From NCBI GenBank assembly GCA_905181635.1, contig CAJIYM010000003.1, positions 1 through 64,000 on the forward strand: a DNA stretch of 64,000 nucleotides, written 5' to 3'. This DNA comes from an uncultured Flavobacteriales bacterium. Its GTDB lineage: Bacteria; Bacteroidota; Bacteroidia; Flavobacteriales; BACL11. The notes under the pieces were generated by a model. That model did not search any database, was not told the DNA's origin, and saw nothing but the letters and a program-made list of their open reading frames with translations. Below are positions 19,629 through 29,746 of this stretch, one piece after another (the stretch's first letter is position 1; each line of letters starts with the position of its first letter). Position numbers and translations under genes: made by a program.

Positions 19629-19973
19629 ATGGAAAAATTATTAATACTATCACAGCTAATAGTAGCAATCTCAGTAATTATTGTTTGGGTATTTAGAAGA
19701 GAAAATATTATAGTTGAATTTGAGCAATATGGAATCTCTGATATCATCAGAAATATTGTTGGTGCATTAAAAATATCCTTAGCAACAATTCTAATTTTAG
19801 GAATTTGGTATAATGAATTCCTTATTTTATCTTCTTTAGGTATGGCATTTTTAATGATTTGTGCACAGTATTTTCATATTAAAGTTAGAAATCCATTTAA
19901 TAAGTTTATTCCTTCTCTTTGTCTTCTTATCTTATGTTTATTTATTGCCGCAAAAAGTCTTGCAGTAATTTAG
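19629..19973 (+). CDS. DoxX-like small membrane protein
   Basis: Four hydrophobic segments; tandem paralogue follows. Confidence 0.65.
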   Translation: MEKLLILSQLIVAISVIIVWVFRRENIIVEFEQYGISDIIRNIVGALKISLATILILGIWYNEFLILSSLGMAFLMICAQYFHIKVRNPFNKFIPSLCLLILCLFIAAKSLAVI

Positions 19974-19976
19974 TTT

Positions 19977-20318
19977 ATGAACTATAATTTAGTAATCTTA
20001 CTTTTCTCAGCAATTTCTTTTATATTCTATGGAATAAGTTCATTTTACTCTAATAGAATGATTTCAGAATATGAGAGGTGGGGTTATAAAAAGTTTAGAA
20101 AAATAATAGCCTCATTACAACTTATAGCAGGAGTTGGATTGTTAATTGGATTATATTTTCCTTTATTATTAACTGTAGTATCTGCTTTATTAACCATAAT
20201 GATGATTACTGCTATCTTTGTAAGAATCAGAATAAAGGATAATATAATAAATATTTTACCTGCTATTTTATATTCAATTTTAAATTTTATTGTTTTTTAT
20301 AAATCTTTAACTTTATAA
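19977..20318 (+). CDS. DoxX-like small membrane protein
   Basis: ERWGYKKFRKIIASLQLIAGVGLLIGLYFP. Confidence 0.65.
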   Translation: MNYNLVILLFSAISFIFYGISSFYSNRMISEYERWGYKKFRKIIASLQLIAGVGLLIGLYFPLLLTVVSALLTIMMITAIFVRIRIKDNIINILPAILYSILNFIVFYKSLTL

Positions 20319-20350
20319 AAAATATTTAAAAAAAGTTCACTTATATTTTA

Positions 20351-20878
20351 TTATTTTGCACAAAAATCAATATCTGACAATATGAAACCTAGCTTAATTA
20401 ACCACTTATCTACCCTGTCCTTAGTTAATTCATACTGATTCCCCTCGTCAAGAGCAAGACCATAAAATAAGTCTTTATTAAAAAGTGCTCTAGACTCAAC
20501 AAATTCATAGCCTTCAGTTGGCCAATGGCCAATAATTTTACCATCATTTTTAATTACCTCACTAGCTAAAATTCCAATACCATCTACAAAATAATCTTCA
20601 TAACTATATTGATCTCCTAATCCAAATATAGCAATTGACTTATCTTTAAAATTAATTTCTTGAAAAGTTGGGAAAAATCTTTCCCAATCGCTCTGAAGAT
20701 CTCCATCATACCATGTAGAAATCCCTAAAAGAAGAATATCAAATTTTGTAAAGTCATCAATACTTGAATTTTCAACATGTATATTTTCAACATTATATGA
20801 ACTTAGTTTTTCAACTATATATTCCATAACATCTTCTGTATCTCCAGAGTCTGAGCCCCATATTATTCCAACATTCAT
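20351..20878 (-). CDS. fldA: Flavodoxin
   Basis: IIWGSDSGDTEDVMEYI; GISTWYDGDLQSDWERFF; FGLGDQ.SY..YFVD. Confidence 0.9.
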   Translation of the reverse strand: MNVGIIWGSDSGDTEDVMEYIVEKLSSYNVENIHVENSSIDDFTKFDILLLGISTWYDGDLQSDWERFFPTFQEINFKDKSIAIFGLGDQYSYEDYFVDGIGILASEVIKNDGKIIGHWPTEGYEFVESRALFNKDLFYGLALDEGNQYELTKDRVDKWLIKLGFILSDIDFCAK

Positions 20879-21330
20879 AACTTAAAATTTAATTACTATA
20901 ATTATTAATATTTATTATTTGCAAATTAAAGTAATTTAATTTATAATTAGTCTTAATAAATATAGTATCTTATCCAAAGAAATGAAATATATAAATATAA
21001 CTAGACTACTAATTTTAACCTTAAAGTTATTTTCAAATATTAAAAAGCAAAAAGATGTTGAAGCTAAACAATTATTCAGAAATAACATATATTATTTCTG
21101 ACGTTGATGATAGATATTTTAAATTACATCTTATTTACTTTTATAATGATAATGGTGAAAAAGGTAATACTAAATTTGAGATATAAAAATTGTAAAATAT
21201 TTACTGTGGTTACAAAAAATAACTTCTAATATTAAATATAATGACGATAATTATTTTCTCAAGACAAGAATACCAAAGCTTATCTTTAAATTTATAAACT
21301 AAAAAAAGTCAATTAGTAATTTAGGTTTAT

Positions 21331-22945
21331 TTATTCGAAAAATATTTTTTTCTCAACAGTTCCGTCATCATAAATATAAAGTAAAGGTAAATTCTTAATA
21401 CCTTTTGCATCTCTACCTAGTATGTCTATTACTTTAATAAGTTCTTTGTTTTTGGTCGAAATCTTTTACTACTGTTGCATTTCCGCTAGTGATAAAGTTA
21501 GTACCTTCTTCAAAAGCAAACTCACCACCACTAACAATAGTATCACCCAAAGCATCAGTTACACTATAGGATCCATTATCAAAAAAACAACATATTCCAT
21601 CACCATGATAATCATAAATTATAAAGGAATAACATTCATTAGTATTTAAAAAAACACTCTCTGTAGCTTGTACTGAAGAGTTTGTCATAGTCATACTATC
21701 AACTGAAGCTATAATTGTTCCATTACTATTAATTAGTTTCCAAGATGTTTCGTTTGCAAACATATCAGTAGTTACATTAATATTTACATTTCCACCAACA
21801 AAACCATCTAAAATTTGGCCTGGAAAATATATAGATGTACTGTCATTTGTTATATCTTGATCTATATTTCCATTAGGATTTGAAGTAATAATATTAACAA
21901 TATTTAATGCTTGTGGAATGAAAGAAATTCCCGAAATAGAAATAGTTTCTTGTGATTTAGGAGTTAAATTTCCAGTCCAAGGGTAAGTTAGGCTTGCGCC
22001 TCCATTTATTGAATAATTTAAATCTAAAGAAGTGAGAGTTTGATTTCCATAGTTTCTAAACGTAACCTCAATATCTGTCTCTGATCCACAAAGAGCATTT
22101 GTTGCAGTTGAACTTATACAATCTACATCCCAATCATGTTCAAAAACTATATCAGGAGTTACTTCTGTACCACTTAAAATTTCTTGATTTCCTTCACTAA
22201 CAAAAGCAAGTACAGAAATATTTGCAGGGTCAAAAATAACATCCTGAATATTAGCTGGCATTATCCAGCTATATTGGCTCGAATATAAAGTGAATGGATC
22301 TACATTTAAGATCTGCTCTCCCCAAGCACCACTTATCATATGACGTAACATATGGTCGTGGCTATAAATACCATTTAACTGCCCTGATCCATATTGAGGA
22401 CCTTCAACATTGTTTTGTACAACTACAATATTTAACATATTAGATGTCACATTTTGTGTTCCTGTGTAATAAACTTCAACATCTACAGATAAAGTATTTG
22501 TAGCCATATCAATAGTAGATTGTATTCCAACATTTACAGGAGATAATTGAGAAAGTATTTGGCTTGTAGCAGAAGTCCAATCCGATTTACCCATTGCGGT
22601 ACCTCCTGATTGACTCATTGAAAACTGATGCCTATTTACTGTACCTGCAGGAAACCCACCTACTCCAGCTTGTCCAGAAAATAAAGGACCAAAAACTGTG
22701 TTAAAGTCTGTACCTGGTCCCATTGGATTTGCATATTGTCCAGTATGAATATTAATAAGAAATACATCATCTGGATTTGCATCATGAAGTTGTTGGGCAA
22801 TTTGATGACCTGAAGGACAAATACCACAACTTATTCCTGTAAAAACTTCAAGAATAATATTTTTATTTTCAGCAGTTGTACTTACAAATATTTGAGAAAA
22901 TCCAATTAATGGAAAAGATATTAAAAGGATTAATAGTTTTTTCAT
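21331..22945 (-). pseudogene. Omp28-related outer membrane protein with variant tail, frameshifted near 21455-21480
   Basis: ORF ends VVKDFDQKQRTY*; next frame reads ISTKNKELIKVIDILGRDAKGIKNLPLLYIYDDGTVEKKIFFE*; CxxC LEVFTGISCGICPSG; start at MKKLLILLISFPLIGFSQ. Confidence 0.8.
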
Positions 22946-23047
22946 AATACAATAATACAGAAAAATTACGGGAAAATTAAAAAGGAAAATTAAATATAAA
23001 ACCAATTTTTCTAATTTAAAATAGGGTCACTAAATACGTAAGTATTA

Positions 23048-23539
23048 CTAAATTTTTACTTTAAAAGACCACTTTATTAAAAATTCAGCTACAACAACAC
23101 CTTGATCATTCTTAGCAACTGTTAAAGCATCAATGGTTTTACCTTCACCAGATGCTATACTTTTTTGAATAGTTGATAGAATTTCTTTACCCTGATCACA
23201 TTCAAAAGAAATTGTGCCGATTGCTTTTTTAGTAAAGTTTATATCTACCCCAACTACTAACATTGAAATCCTTGGAGTACTCTTGTAAATAATTGAGGAA
23301 GCAAGCAACCCTGAAGCTAGTTCACCTGCCATTGAAAGACACGCAAAATAAATAGAACCAAATGGATTTTTATTTAGGTAATTATATTTCATTTGCAAAA
23401 CAGCTCTATTACATGATAACTCATTGATTTTTATGCCTGCTAAGAAAGCCATAGGCAATTTTAAGAGTAAAAATAATTTAAAGAAAAAAGGATTTAACAT
23501 CTTTCTCTGAAAAGAAATACTTGAATTAGTTTGATTCAT
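23048..23539 (-). CDS. DUF4442/thioesterase-like protein
   Basis: KLPMAFLAGIKINELSCNRAVLQMKYNYLNKNPFGSIYFACLSMAGELASG. Confidence 0.75.
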   Translation of the reverse strand: MNQTNSSISFQRKMLNPFFFKLFLLLKLPMAFLAGIKINELSCNRAVLQMKYNYLNKNPFGSIYFACLSMAGELASGLLASSIIYKSTPRISMLVVGVDINFTKKAIGTISFECDQGKEILSTIQKSIASGEGKTIDALTVAKNDQGVVVAEFLIKWSFKVKI

Positions 23540-23596
23540 TTTGATAATTTTTACAAAGAAAATTCTCTATTAAAATTTAAGAATTTAATATTTTAA

Positions 23597-24088
23597 TCAT
23601 TCACACAGTTTTTTTAATCCAATTAAACCTTCTTTTAATTCGGGTGTGATAAAAAGTTGCATAAAATGAACATAAAAAGGTAATTTATCTTGAAAACTCC
23701 AAGTAACCTTAGTACCCTTGTCTGTTTTGTCAAAAGTCCAAATATGATAAGATGGTGACATTCCTTCAAAAATTAATTCATTTTTTAAATCCTTAGCAAA
23801 ATTAACTTTAACAATCTCTAAACTTCCATTACTATTAATTCCAGTCCAACTCATTATTGCACCTAAGCCACTATTCTCACCAGAATAAACAATAGTCATC
23901 GTAGTATCTTTTTTCTGCCATATAGACCAAGTTGTCAAATCTGCAACTTTTAGATACACCAAATCAATTGGAGCCTCAATCTCAATTGACTCTTCAATTT
24001 TACCAGATATAAATAAATTAAAAGTAGTAAAAGATAAAAGAAAAATCAATGTCCATTTTAAAGTTTTATTTAAGAAATTACTAAACAT
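23597..24088 (-). CDS. SRPBCC-family protein
   Basis: SIEIEAPIDLVYLKVADLTTWSIWQ...MSWTG...TKVTWSF. Confidence 0.8.
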   Translation of the reverse strand: MFSNFLNKTLKWTLIFLLSFTTFNLFISGKIEESIEIEAPIDLVYLKVADLTTWSIWQKKDTTMTIVYSGENSGLGAIMSWTGINSNGSLEIVKVNFAKDLKNELIFEGMSPSYHIWTFDKTDKGTKVTWSFQDKLPFYVHFMQLFITPELKEGLIGLKKLCE

Positions 24089-24160
24089 AATGTATTTAAT
24101 TAGTGGCCTGCAAATTACAAAATTACTGTAGATTTGTAGTCAAAGATAAAAACCTTCAAC

Positions 24161-25369
24161 ATGATTAAAAAAATAGGACTGTTATTACTTACAACAATAG
24201 GATTAAATGCACAAGACAAAGGTGGGTTTGAGAGCTACTCTAATCCCTTTTACGGAACTATTATGAGTGAATCAAAAATTTATGAGCAAGAAGAAAAGGA
24301 AGCTTCCAAATCCTTTAAAATGAATTTTGATGGGAAAAAAATTCCTAAAAGTTTAGCTGAGTTTACCATTATTGAAGCCGAAAAACCCATTTCACAAGGA
24401 AATACAGGCACATGTTGGTGTTTTTCTACTACATCATTTTATGAAAGTGAAATACAAAGGTTAACAGGAAATAAAATTAACCTTTCGGAACTATACCCAG
24501 TCTACTTTGAATATATTGAAAAAGCAAAAGGGTATATAAAGACTAGAGGGAAAACAAATTTAGGAGAGGGATCTGAAACAAATGCAGTACAAAGAATGAT
24601 GGATTGGTATGGAATTGTACCTGCAGAGGCTTATCACGGAAAACCAAACAATCAACCTTATTATAATCATGAAAAAATGTTTGTCGAATTTGAAGCTTAT
24701 TTAAAAAACTGTAAACAAATCAACTTTTGGGATGAAGCTGCAATTATTTCCAATATCAAATCAATATTGAACTATTACATGGGTGCACCTCCTACTGCAT
24801 TTAAGTATAATGGTATAACTTATACACCAAAATCATTTTTGAAAAACGTAACAAAAATTAAGCCAAACGACTATGTTGATTTTATGAGCTTAATGCAAAA
24901 ACCATATTGGAGCCAAGAAGAATATAAAGTTCCTGATAATTGGTGGAGAAGTGATGCTTACTATAATGTACCACTAGATGAGTTTATGTTTGCAATAAAA
25001 AATGCAATAAAAAATGGCTATTCAATTTCTATTGGTGGTGATGTTTCTGAAAGTGGTTACTCATCTAATTATGATGCAGCAATGGTTCCCTCTTATGATA
25101 TTCCATCAGAATTTATTGATGAAAATGCACGTCAATTCCGCTTCTCTAATGGAACAACAACTGACGACCATGCCATACATTTAATTGGCTATAAAATTGA
25201 TGAAACGGGAGATTGGTGGTTTTTAATTAAGGATAGTGGTTCTGGAGCAAGAAATGGAAATTTCCCAGGATACTACTTTTATCATGAAGATTTTGTAAAA
25301 TTAAAAATGATGACTTTTACAATTCACAAGGATGCAGTAAAGTCAACTTTAGATAAATTTAAGAAATAA
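24161..25369 (+). CDS. Secreted C1-family (papain/bleomycin hydrolase-like) peptidase
   Basis: ISQGNTGTCWCFSTTSFYESEI; DDHAIHLIGY; signal peptide. Confidence 0.85.
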   Translation: MIKKIGLLLLTTIGLNAQDKGGFESYSNPFYGTIMSESKIYEQEEKEASKSFKMNFDGKKIPKSLAEFTIIEAEKPISQGNTGTCWCFSTTSFYESEIQRLTGNKINLSELYPVYFEYIEKAKGYIKTRGKTNLGEGSETNAVQRMMDWYGIVPAEAYHGKPNNQPYYNHEKMFVEFEAYLKNCKQINFWDEAAIISNIKSILNYYMGAPPTAFKYNGITYTPKSFLKNVTKIKPNDYVDFMSLMQKPYWSQEEYKVPDNWWRSDAYYNVPLDEFMFAIKNAIKNGYSISIGGDVSESGYSSNYDAAMVPSYDIPSEFIDENARQFRFSNGTTTDDHAIHLIGYKIDETGDWWFLIKDSGSGARNGNFPGYYFYHEDFVKLKMMTFTIHKDAVKSTLDKFKK

Positions 25370-25435
25370 ACTGAACACATAAGACTTACTACGATCTTTA
25401 ACTAATATAATTACAATTAACATTATTTTTGCTGA

Positions 25436-26983
25436 ATGAAAAAAATACTTTTACTAATTTTAATTCCGTTTTTTGGAGTTAGCCAAAATATTAACGACCT
25501 ATTTGCTGAAAAAGGTGAAGTTTATTTTTCTTTTCAGTACAAAAATAAGATTCAGTTAAATATGATTTCTGACATCGTCTCTATTGATCACAAAACAAAT
25601 GCTGATCTTGCTTATGCATATGCTAACCAAAATGAGTTTTTAGAATTTTTAAAATTAGATATTTATTATAAAATTATAAAAAAACAATCAATTAAATACG
25701 TACAAGAAAGCAAAAATAATTGGAACTTTTACCCTACTTACCAGGAGTATGTAAATATGATGACTGAATTTGCAGACTCTTTCCCAAGCATTTGTAAACT
25801 ACACAATTTAGGTACATTAAATTCAGGCCGAAAAATACTAATTGTACAGATTTCTAACAATATTGGAATAAAAGAAAACGAGCCTTCTTTCCTATATACA
25901 TCATCTATGCACGGTGATGAGTTAGCCGGTTATATTCTAAGTCTACGCTTAATTGATCACATTCTTAATGGTTATGGGAATAACTTAAAACTAACAGAAT
26001 TGGTTAATAATATTGATATTTGGATAAACCCTTTAGCCAATCCTGATGGAGCATATGCTGGAGGAAATCAAGATGTGTGGTCAGCAACTCGTTATAATGC
26101 CAATTTTGTTGATTTAAACAGAAATTATCCTGATCCAGAAGATGGCCTTCATCCTGATGGAAACCCCTATCAAAATGAAACAAATATTTTTATGGGACTT
26201 TCTGATACAGTAAATTTTTCAATTTCAGCAAATATGCATGGTGGGGCTGAAGTTGCTAACTATCCTTGGGATACTTGGAGTACATTAACTGCAGATGATA
26301 ACTGGTGGCAACACGTATCTCGTGAATATGCAGATAGTTGCCAAGTTAATAGTGGAAATGGTTATTTTGAATGGAGTAATTGGAATAATCCTTTTGCAGA
26401 TGGTGTCGTTAATGGTTATGATTGGTATACTGTTAGTGGAGGGAGGCAAGATTACATGAATTACTTTAAGCATTGCCGTGAGTTTACACTTGAACTTTCA
26501 GATAATAAAACTCCAGACCCAAATAATCTACACTCATTATGGGATGCAAACTACCCTTCACTCATAAACTATATGCAACAGACTTTATTTGGACTTAGAG
26601 GAATAGTAACAGACAGTATTACAGGAAATCCATTAAATGCGAAAGTTGAGATATTATCACATGATATAGATAGTTCTCATGTATATTCTAATCTTCCTAT
26701 AGGAAATTACCACAGACATTTATATCAGGGAAACTACAATATAACTTTTAGTAAAAATGGATATTATCCTAAAACAATAAATGCAAGTGTTTTGAATAAT
26801 AACATTACCACCAAGGATGTTCAATTGATTCCCTTTAATACCACACAAATTGTAGAAATAAATTCTTTAAAAAACACAAATACAACCTTTGATTTACTAG
26901 GAAGACCAAGTAACGAAAAAAGCAATATTCAACTTATCAAAACAAAAAATGGGATAATCACTAAACAAATTAAAATAAAATAA
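25436..26983 (+). CDS. M14 zinc carboxypeptidase, secreted, diverged tail
   Basis: SSMHGDELAGYILSLRLIDH, NPLANPDGAY, DLNRNYPDP, ANMHGGAEVANYPWD; tail FDLLGRPSNEKSNIQLIKTKNGIITKQIKIK. Confidence 0.92.
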   Translation: MKKILLLILIPFFGVSQNINDLFAEKGEVYFSFQYKNKIQLNMISDIVSIDHKTNADLAYAYANQNEFLEFLKLDIYYKIIKKQSIKYVQESKNNWNFYPTYQEYVNMMTEFADSFPSICKLHNLGTLNSGRKILIVQISNNIGIKENEPSFLYTSSMHGDELAGYILSLRLIDHILNGYGNNLKLTELVNNIDIWINPLANPDGAYAGGNQDVWSATRYNANFVDLNRNYPDPEDGLHPDGNPYQNETNIFMGLSDTVNFSISANMHGGAEVANYPWDTWSTLTADDNWWQHVSREYADSCQVNSGNGYFEWSNWNNPFADGVVNGYDWYTVSGGRQDYMNYFKHCREFTLELSDNKTPDPNNLHSLWDANYPSLINYMQQTLFGLRGIVTDSITGNPLNAKVEILSHDIDSSHVYSNLPIGNYHRHLYQGNYNITFSKNGYYPKTINASVLNNNITTKDVQLIPFNTTQIVEINSLKNTNTTFDLLGRPSNEKSNIQLIKTKNGIITKQIKIK

Positions 26984-27997
26984 ATGAAAAAATTATTTAC
27001 CCTTTTAATATGTTTACCACTATTCACTTTTGGTCAACAAACAATAAACGCAAGCATTAACCATGGAGGACTTGAAAGAGATTATACTTTATATATTCCT
27101 GCATCCTATTCTGCTGGAACTGTAGCTCCATTATTGTTTAATTTTCATGGGTACACTTCCAATGCTTGGCAACAAGCGTTTTACAGCAACTTTAATACTG
27201 TTGCTGATGATGAAGGATTTATTATTGTATACCCTGAAGGAATACTTGACAATACAGGAACCAGCCACTGGAATGTAGGTTGGGGAGGCAGTACGGTTGA
27301 TGATATTGGTTTTACGGAAGCACTTATGGATTCTATCTCTACAAAGTACAGCATAAACCAAGATAGAGTCTACAGTACAGGGATGTCAAATGGAGGGTTT
27401 ATGAGCTATCAATTAGCCTGCGAACTAAGTGATAGAATTGCAGCCATTGCTTCTGTAACAGGTAGTATGAATATAGGATGGTTCAATTCATGTAATCCAA
27501 ACCACCCAATGCCCATTATGGAAATACACGGAACAGCAGACGGAAATGTGCCTTACGCTACAATACCAAGTATTATGGATTTCTGGGCTAACTTTAACAA
27601 TTGTAACAGCTCTGCAATAGTAACTAATGTGCCAAATACAAGCACTACAGATGGATGCACTGCTGAACATCAAATTTGGGAAAATGGAAACAATGGATCT
27701 ACAGTTGAACATTATAAAATAATTGGTGGAGAACACAGTTGGCCAGGAGCTTTATTTCCAAATGGAGTAACCAATCAAGATATTGACGCTTCAGAAAAAA
27801 TTTGGGAATTCTTTTCAAAATACGATATTAACGGATTAATTAGTCCAACAAGCATTAGTAATATCACTAATGATAAATTACCTAATTTAATTAAAATTGT
27901 TGATGTTTTAGGAAAAGTAACAAGCCCTAAGCCCAATACTCCACTTTTTTATATTTATGAGGATGGAACGGTAGAACAAAAAATGAGTATTCAATAA
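26984..27997 (+). CDS. PHB depolymerase/LpqC-like esterase with variant tail
   Basis: RDYTLYIPASY, STGMSNGGFMSYQLACELSDRIAAIASVTG; tail IVDVLGKVTSPKPNTPLFYIYEDGTVEQKMSIQ. Confidence 0.9.
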   Translation: MKKLFTLLICLPLFTFGQQTINASINHGGLERDYTLYIPASYSAGTVAPLLFNFHGYTSNAWQQAFYSNFNTVADDEGFIIVYPEGILDNTGTSHWNVGWGGSTVDDIGFTEALMDSISTKYSINQDRVYSTGMSNGGFMSYQLACELSDRIAAIASVTGSMNIGWFNSCNPNHPMPIMEIHGTADGNVPYATIPSIMDFWANFNNCNSSAIVTNVPNTSTTDGCTAEHQIWENGNNGSTVEHYKIIGGEHSWPGALFPNGVTNQDIDASEKIWEFFSKYDINGLISPTSISNITNDKLPNLIKIVDVLGKVTSPKPNTPLFYIYEDGTVEQKMSIQ

Positions 27998-28357
27998 ATG
28001 AAAATAGCTATTGTACTATATGATGGAGATTGTAATTTTTGCAATAAATGGGTAAGCTTTACAAACAGTAAACTACAAAATAATGAAATATCATTTATTC
28101 CTTTTAATTCAATTAAAGGTCAAGAAAAAATTGAGAAGTTTCAAATAAAAAATCAAAACTCAGTTGCTTACGTTCATGATGATATTGTTTTTTTCAAATC
28201 AAGAGCAATTTTAAAAATTTGTAAGCAATTAAAATTCCCATATAATTTACTTCACTTTTTAACTATTTTACCTGCTTTTCTGCTTGATTTTTGTTACGAT
28301 TTTATAGCAAAAAGAAGACTTAAATTAACCCCTAAAAAACAATGTTGTAATGGCTAA
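27998..28357 (+). CDS. DCC-family (DUF393) thiol-disulfide oxidoreductase-like protein
   Basis: VLYDGDCNFCNKWVSF. Confidence 0.9.
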   Translation: MKIAIVLYDGDCNFCNKWVSFTNSKLQNNEISFIPFNSIKGQEKIEKFQIKNQNSVAYVHDDIVFFKSRAILKICKQLKFPYNLLHFLTILPAFLLDFCYDFIAKRRLKLTPKKQCCNG

Positions 28358-28709
28358 TAATGTATTTGGAGAACCTTTAATTACTTGCAGTAACGAACCT
28401 AAAACTGGATACTTTCGTGATGGTTGCTGCAATACTGACGAATCTGACTTAGGACTACACACTGTATGCGTCATTGCCAGTGAAAAATTTTTACAATTCT
28501 CATACCAAGTAGGAAATGATTTATCTACACCAATGCCACAGTTTGGTTTTTCTGGAATAAAGCCAGGTGATAAATGGTGCTTGTGTGCTTTGCGTTGGAA
28601 AGAAGCCTTACACAATAATTGTGCCCCAAAAGTTGTATTGGAAGCAACGCACGAAAAAACATTAGAAGTAGTCCAATTAAAAGATCTTATAAAACATGCT
28701 TTCAGATAA
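28350..28709 (+). CDS. DUF2237-family protein
   Basis: CSNEPKTGYFRDGCCNTDESDLGLHTVCVIAS..FL.FS...GNDLSTP.P.FGF.GIKPGDKWCLCALRW. Confidence 0.9.
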   Translation: MANNVFGEPLITCSNEPKTGYFRDGCCNTDESDLGLHTVCVIASEKFLQFSYQVGNDLSTPMPQFGFSGIKPGDKWCLCALRWKEALHNNCAPKVVLEATHEKTLEVVQLKDLIKHAFR

Positions 28710-29613
28710 ATCTATGTATGATGTTGTTATACTTACAGAACACCGCTTTGTAAATCCTAAAAAAACAGATTGGTATATTAATCAAGTAATTCTTGAAGAT
28801 AAAATACTAGAATCTGCACTTAAAAAAAAAGGATTACGTGTTACTAAAAGAGATTGGGCAGACAAAAACTTTGACTGGAAAACCACCAAATACGCTATTT
28901 TTCGAACCACATGGGACTATTTTGAACGTTTTAATGAGTTTTTTATTTGGTTAGAAATAACAAAAAATAAAACTACTTTTATAAATTCTGAGGATGCAAT
29001 TAATTGGAATATTGACAAACACTATTTACAAGATTTAGCAAAAAAAGATATCAATATTGCTCCAACTCTATTTGTAGAAAAAGGAGATAATGTAACTTTA
29101 AAACAACTCTTTGAAAAAACTAACTGGGAGGAAGTTGTAATAAAGCCAGCTATTTCAGGAGCAGCAAGACATACCTATCGAGCTAATATTAATAATTATC
29201 AAGAAGTGCAAAACATTTTTAATGAATTAATAAAAGTAGAATGTATGCTCTTCCAAAAATTTTTAAAAAATATTACCCTCCTTGGAGAAATTTCTTTAAT
29301 AATGATTGGAGGTAAATACACTCATGCAGTTAAAAAAACATCAAAAAAAGGTGATTTTAGAGTACAAGATGATCATGGGGGAAAAGTAGAAAAATATAAA
29401 CCCACCGAAGCTGAAATTACATTTGCAGAAAACTGTCTAGAAGCTAGCCCTTTTAAACCCATATATGCTAGAGTAGATATAGTTTATGACAATAATAACA
29501 TTATCTCTTTAAGTGAATTAGAGCTTATTGAACCTGAATTATGGTTTAGGAATAATCCTATAAGTGCAAATCTTTTGGCTGAAGAGATCTTTAATCTAAT
29601 ATCTTCCAAATAG
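28696..29613 (+). CDS. ATP-grasp family ligase (RimK/DcsG-like)
   Basis: EEVVIKPAISGAARHTYR, LFQKFLKNI..LGEISLIMIGGKYTHAVKK, YARVDIVYD. Confidence 0.85.
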   Translation: MLSDKSMYDVVILTEHRFVNPKKTDWYINQVILEDKILESALKKKGLRVTKRDWADKNFDWKTTKYAIFRTTWDYFERFNEFFIWLEITKNKTTFINSEDAINWNIDKHYLQDLAKKDINIAPTLFVEKGDNVTLKQLFEKTNWEEVVIKPAISGAARHTYRANINNYQEVQNIFNELIKVECMLFQKFLKNITLLGEISLIMIGGKYTHAVKKTSKKGDFRVQDDHGGKVEKYKPTEAEITFAENCLEASPFKPIYARVDIVYDNNNIISLSELELIEPELWFRNNPISANLLAEEIFNLISSK

Positions 29614-29746
29614 TACCTAGAACTCCTGCTACAGCAATTAATGATTTAAAAAAAGAGGACCAAAACTTTAGTCCTCTTATTTTTTGATTTAAAGCTATCA
29701 ATAATGAAATACAAATTGTTATAGCACTAAAGCTATATAAATTCAT
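29591..29746 (-). CDS. Putative 51-aa membrane protein, TAATG-coupled to yceI
   Basis: MNLYSFSAITICISLLIALNQKIRGLKFWSSFFKSLIAVAGVLGTIWKILD*; not in the supplied ORF list. Confidence 0.35.
   Translation of the reverse strand: MNLYSFSAITICISLLIALNQKIRGLKFWSSFFKSLIAVAGVLGTIWKILD
29651..29687. terminator. Bidirectional terminator hairpin
   Basis: aaaagaggaccaaaactttagtcctcttattttttg. Confidence 0.75.

Noticed and set aside
28325-28615. Minus-strand ORF over DUF2237
   Set aside because: Shadow ORF antisense to a strong DUF2237 match.
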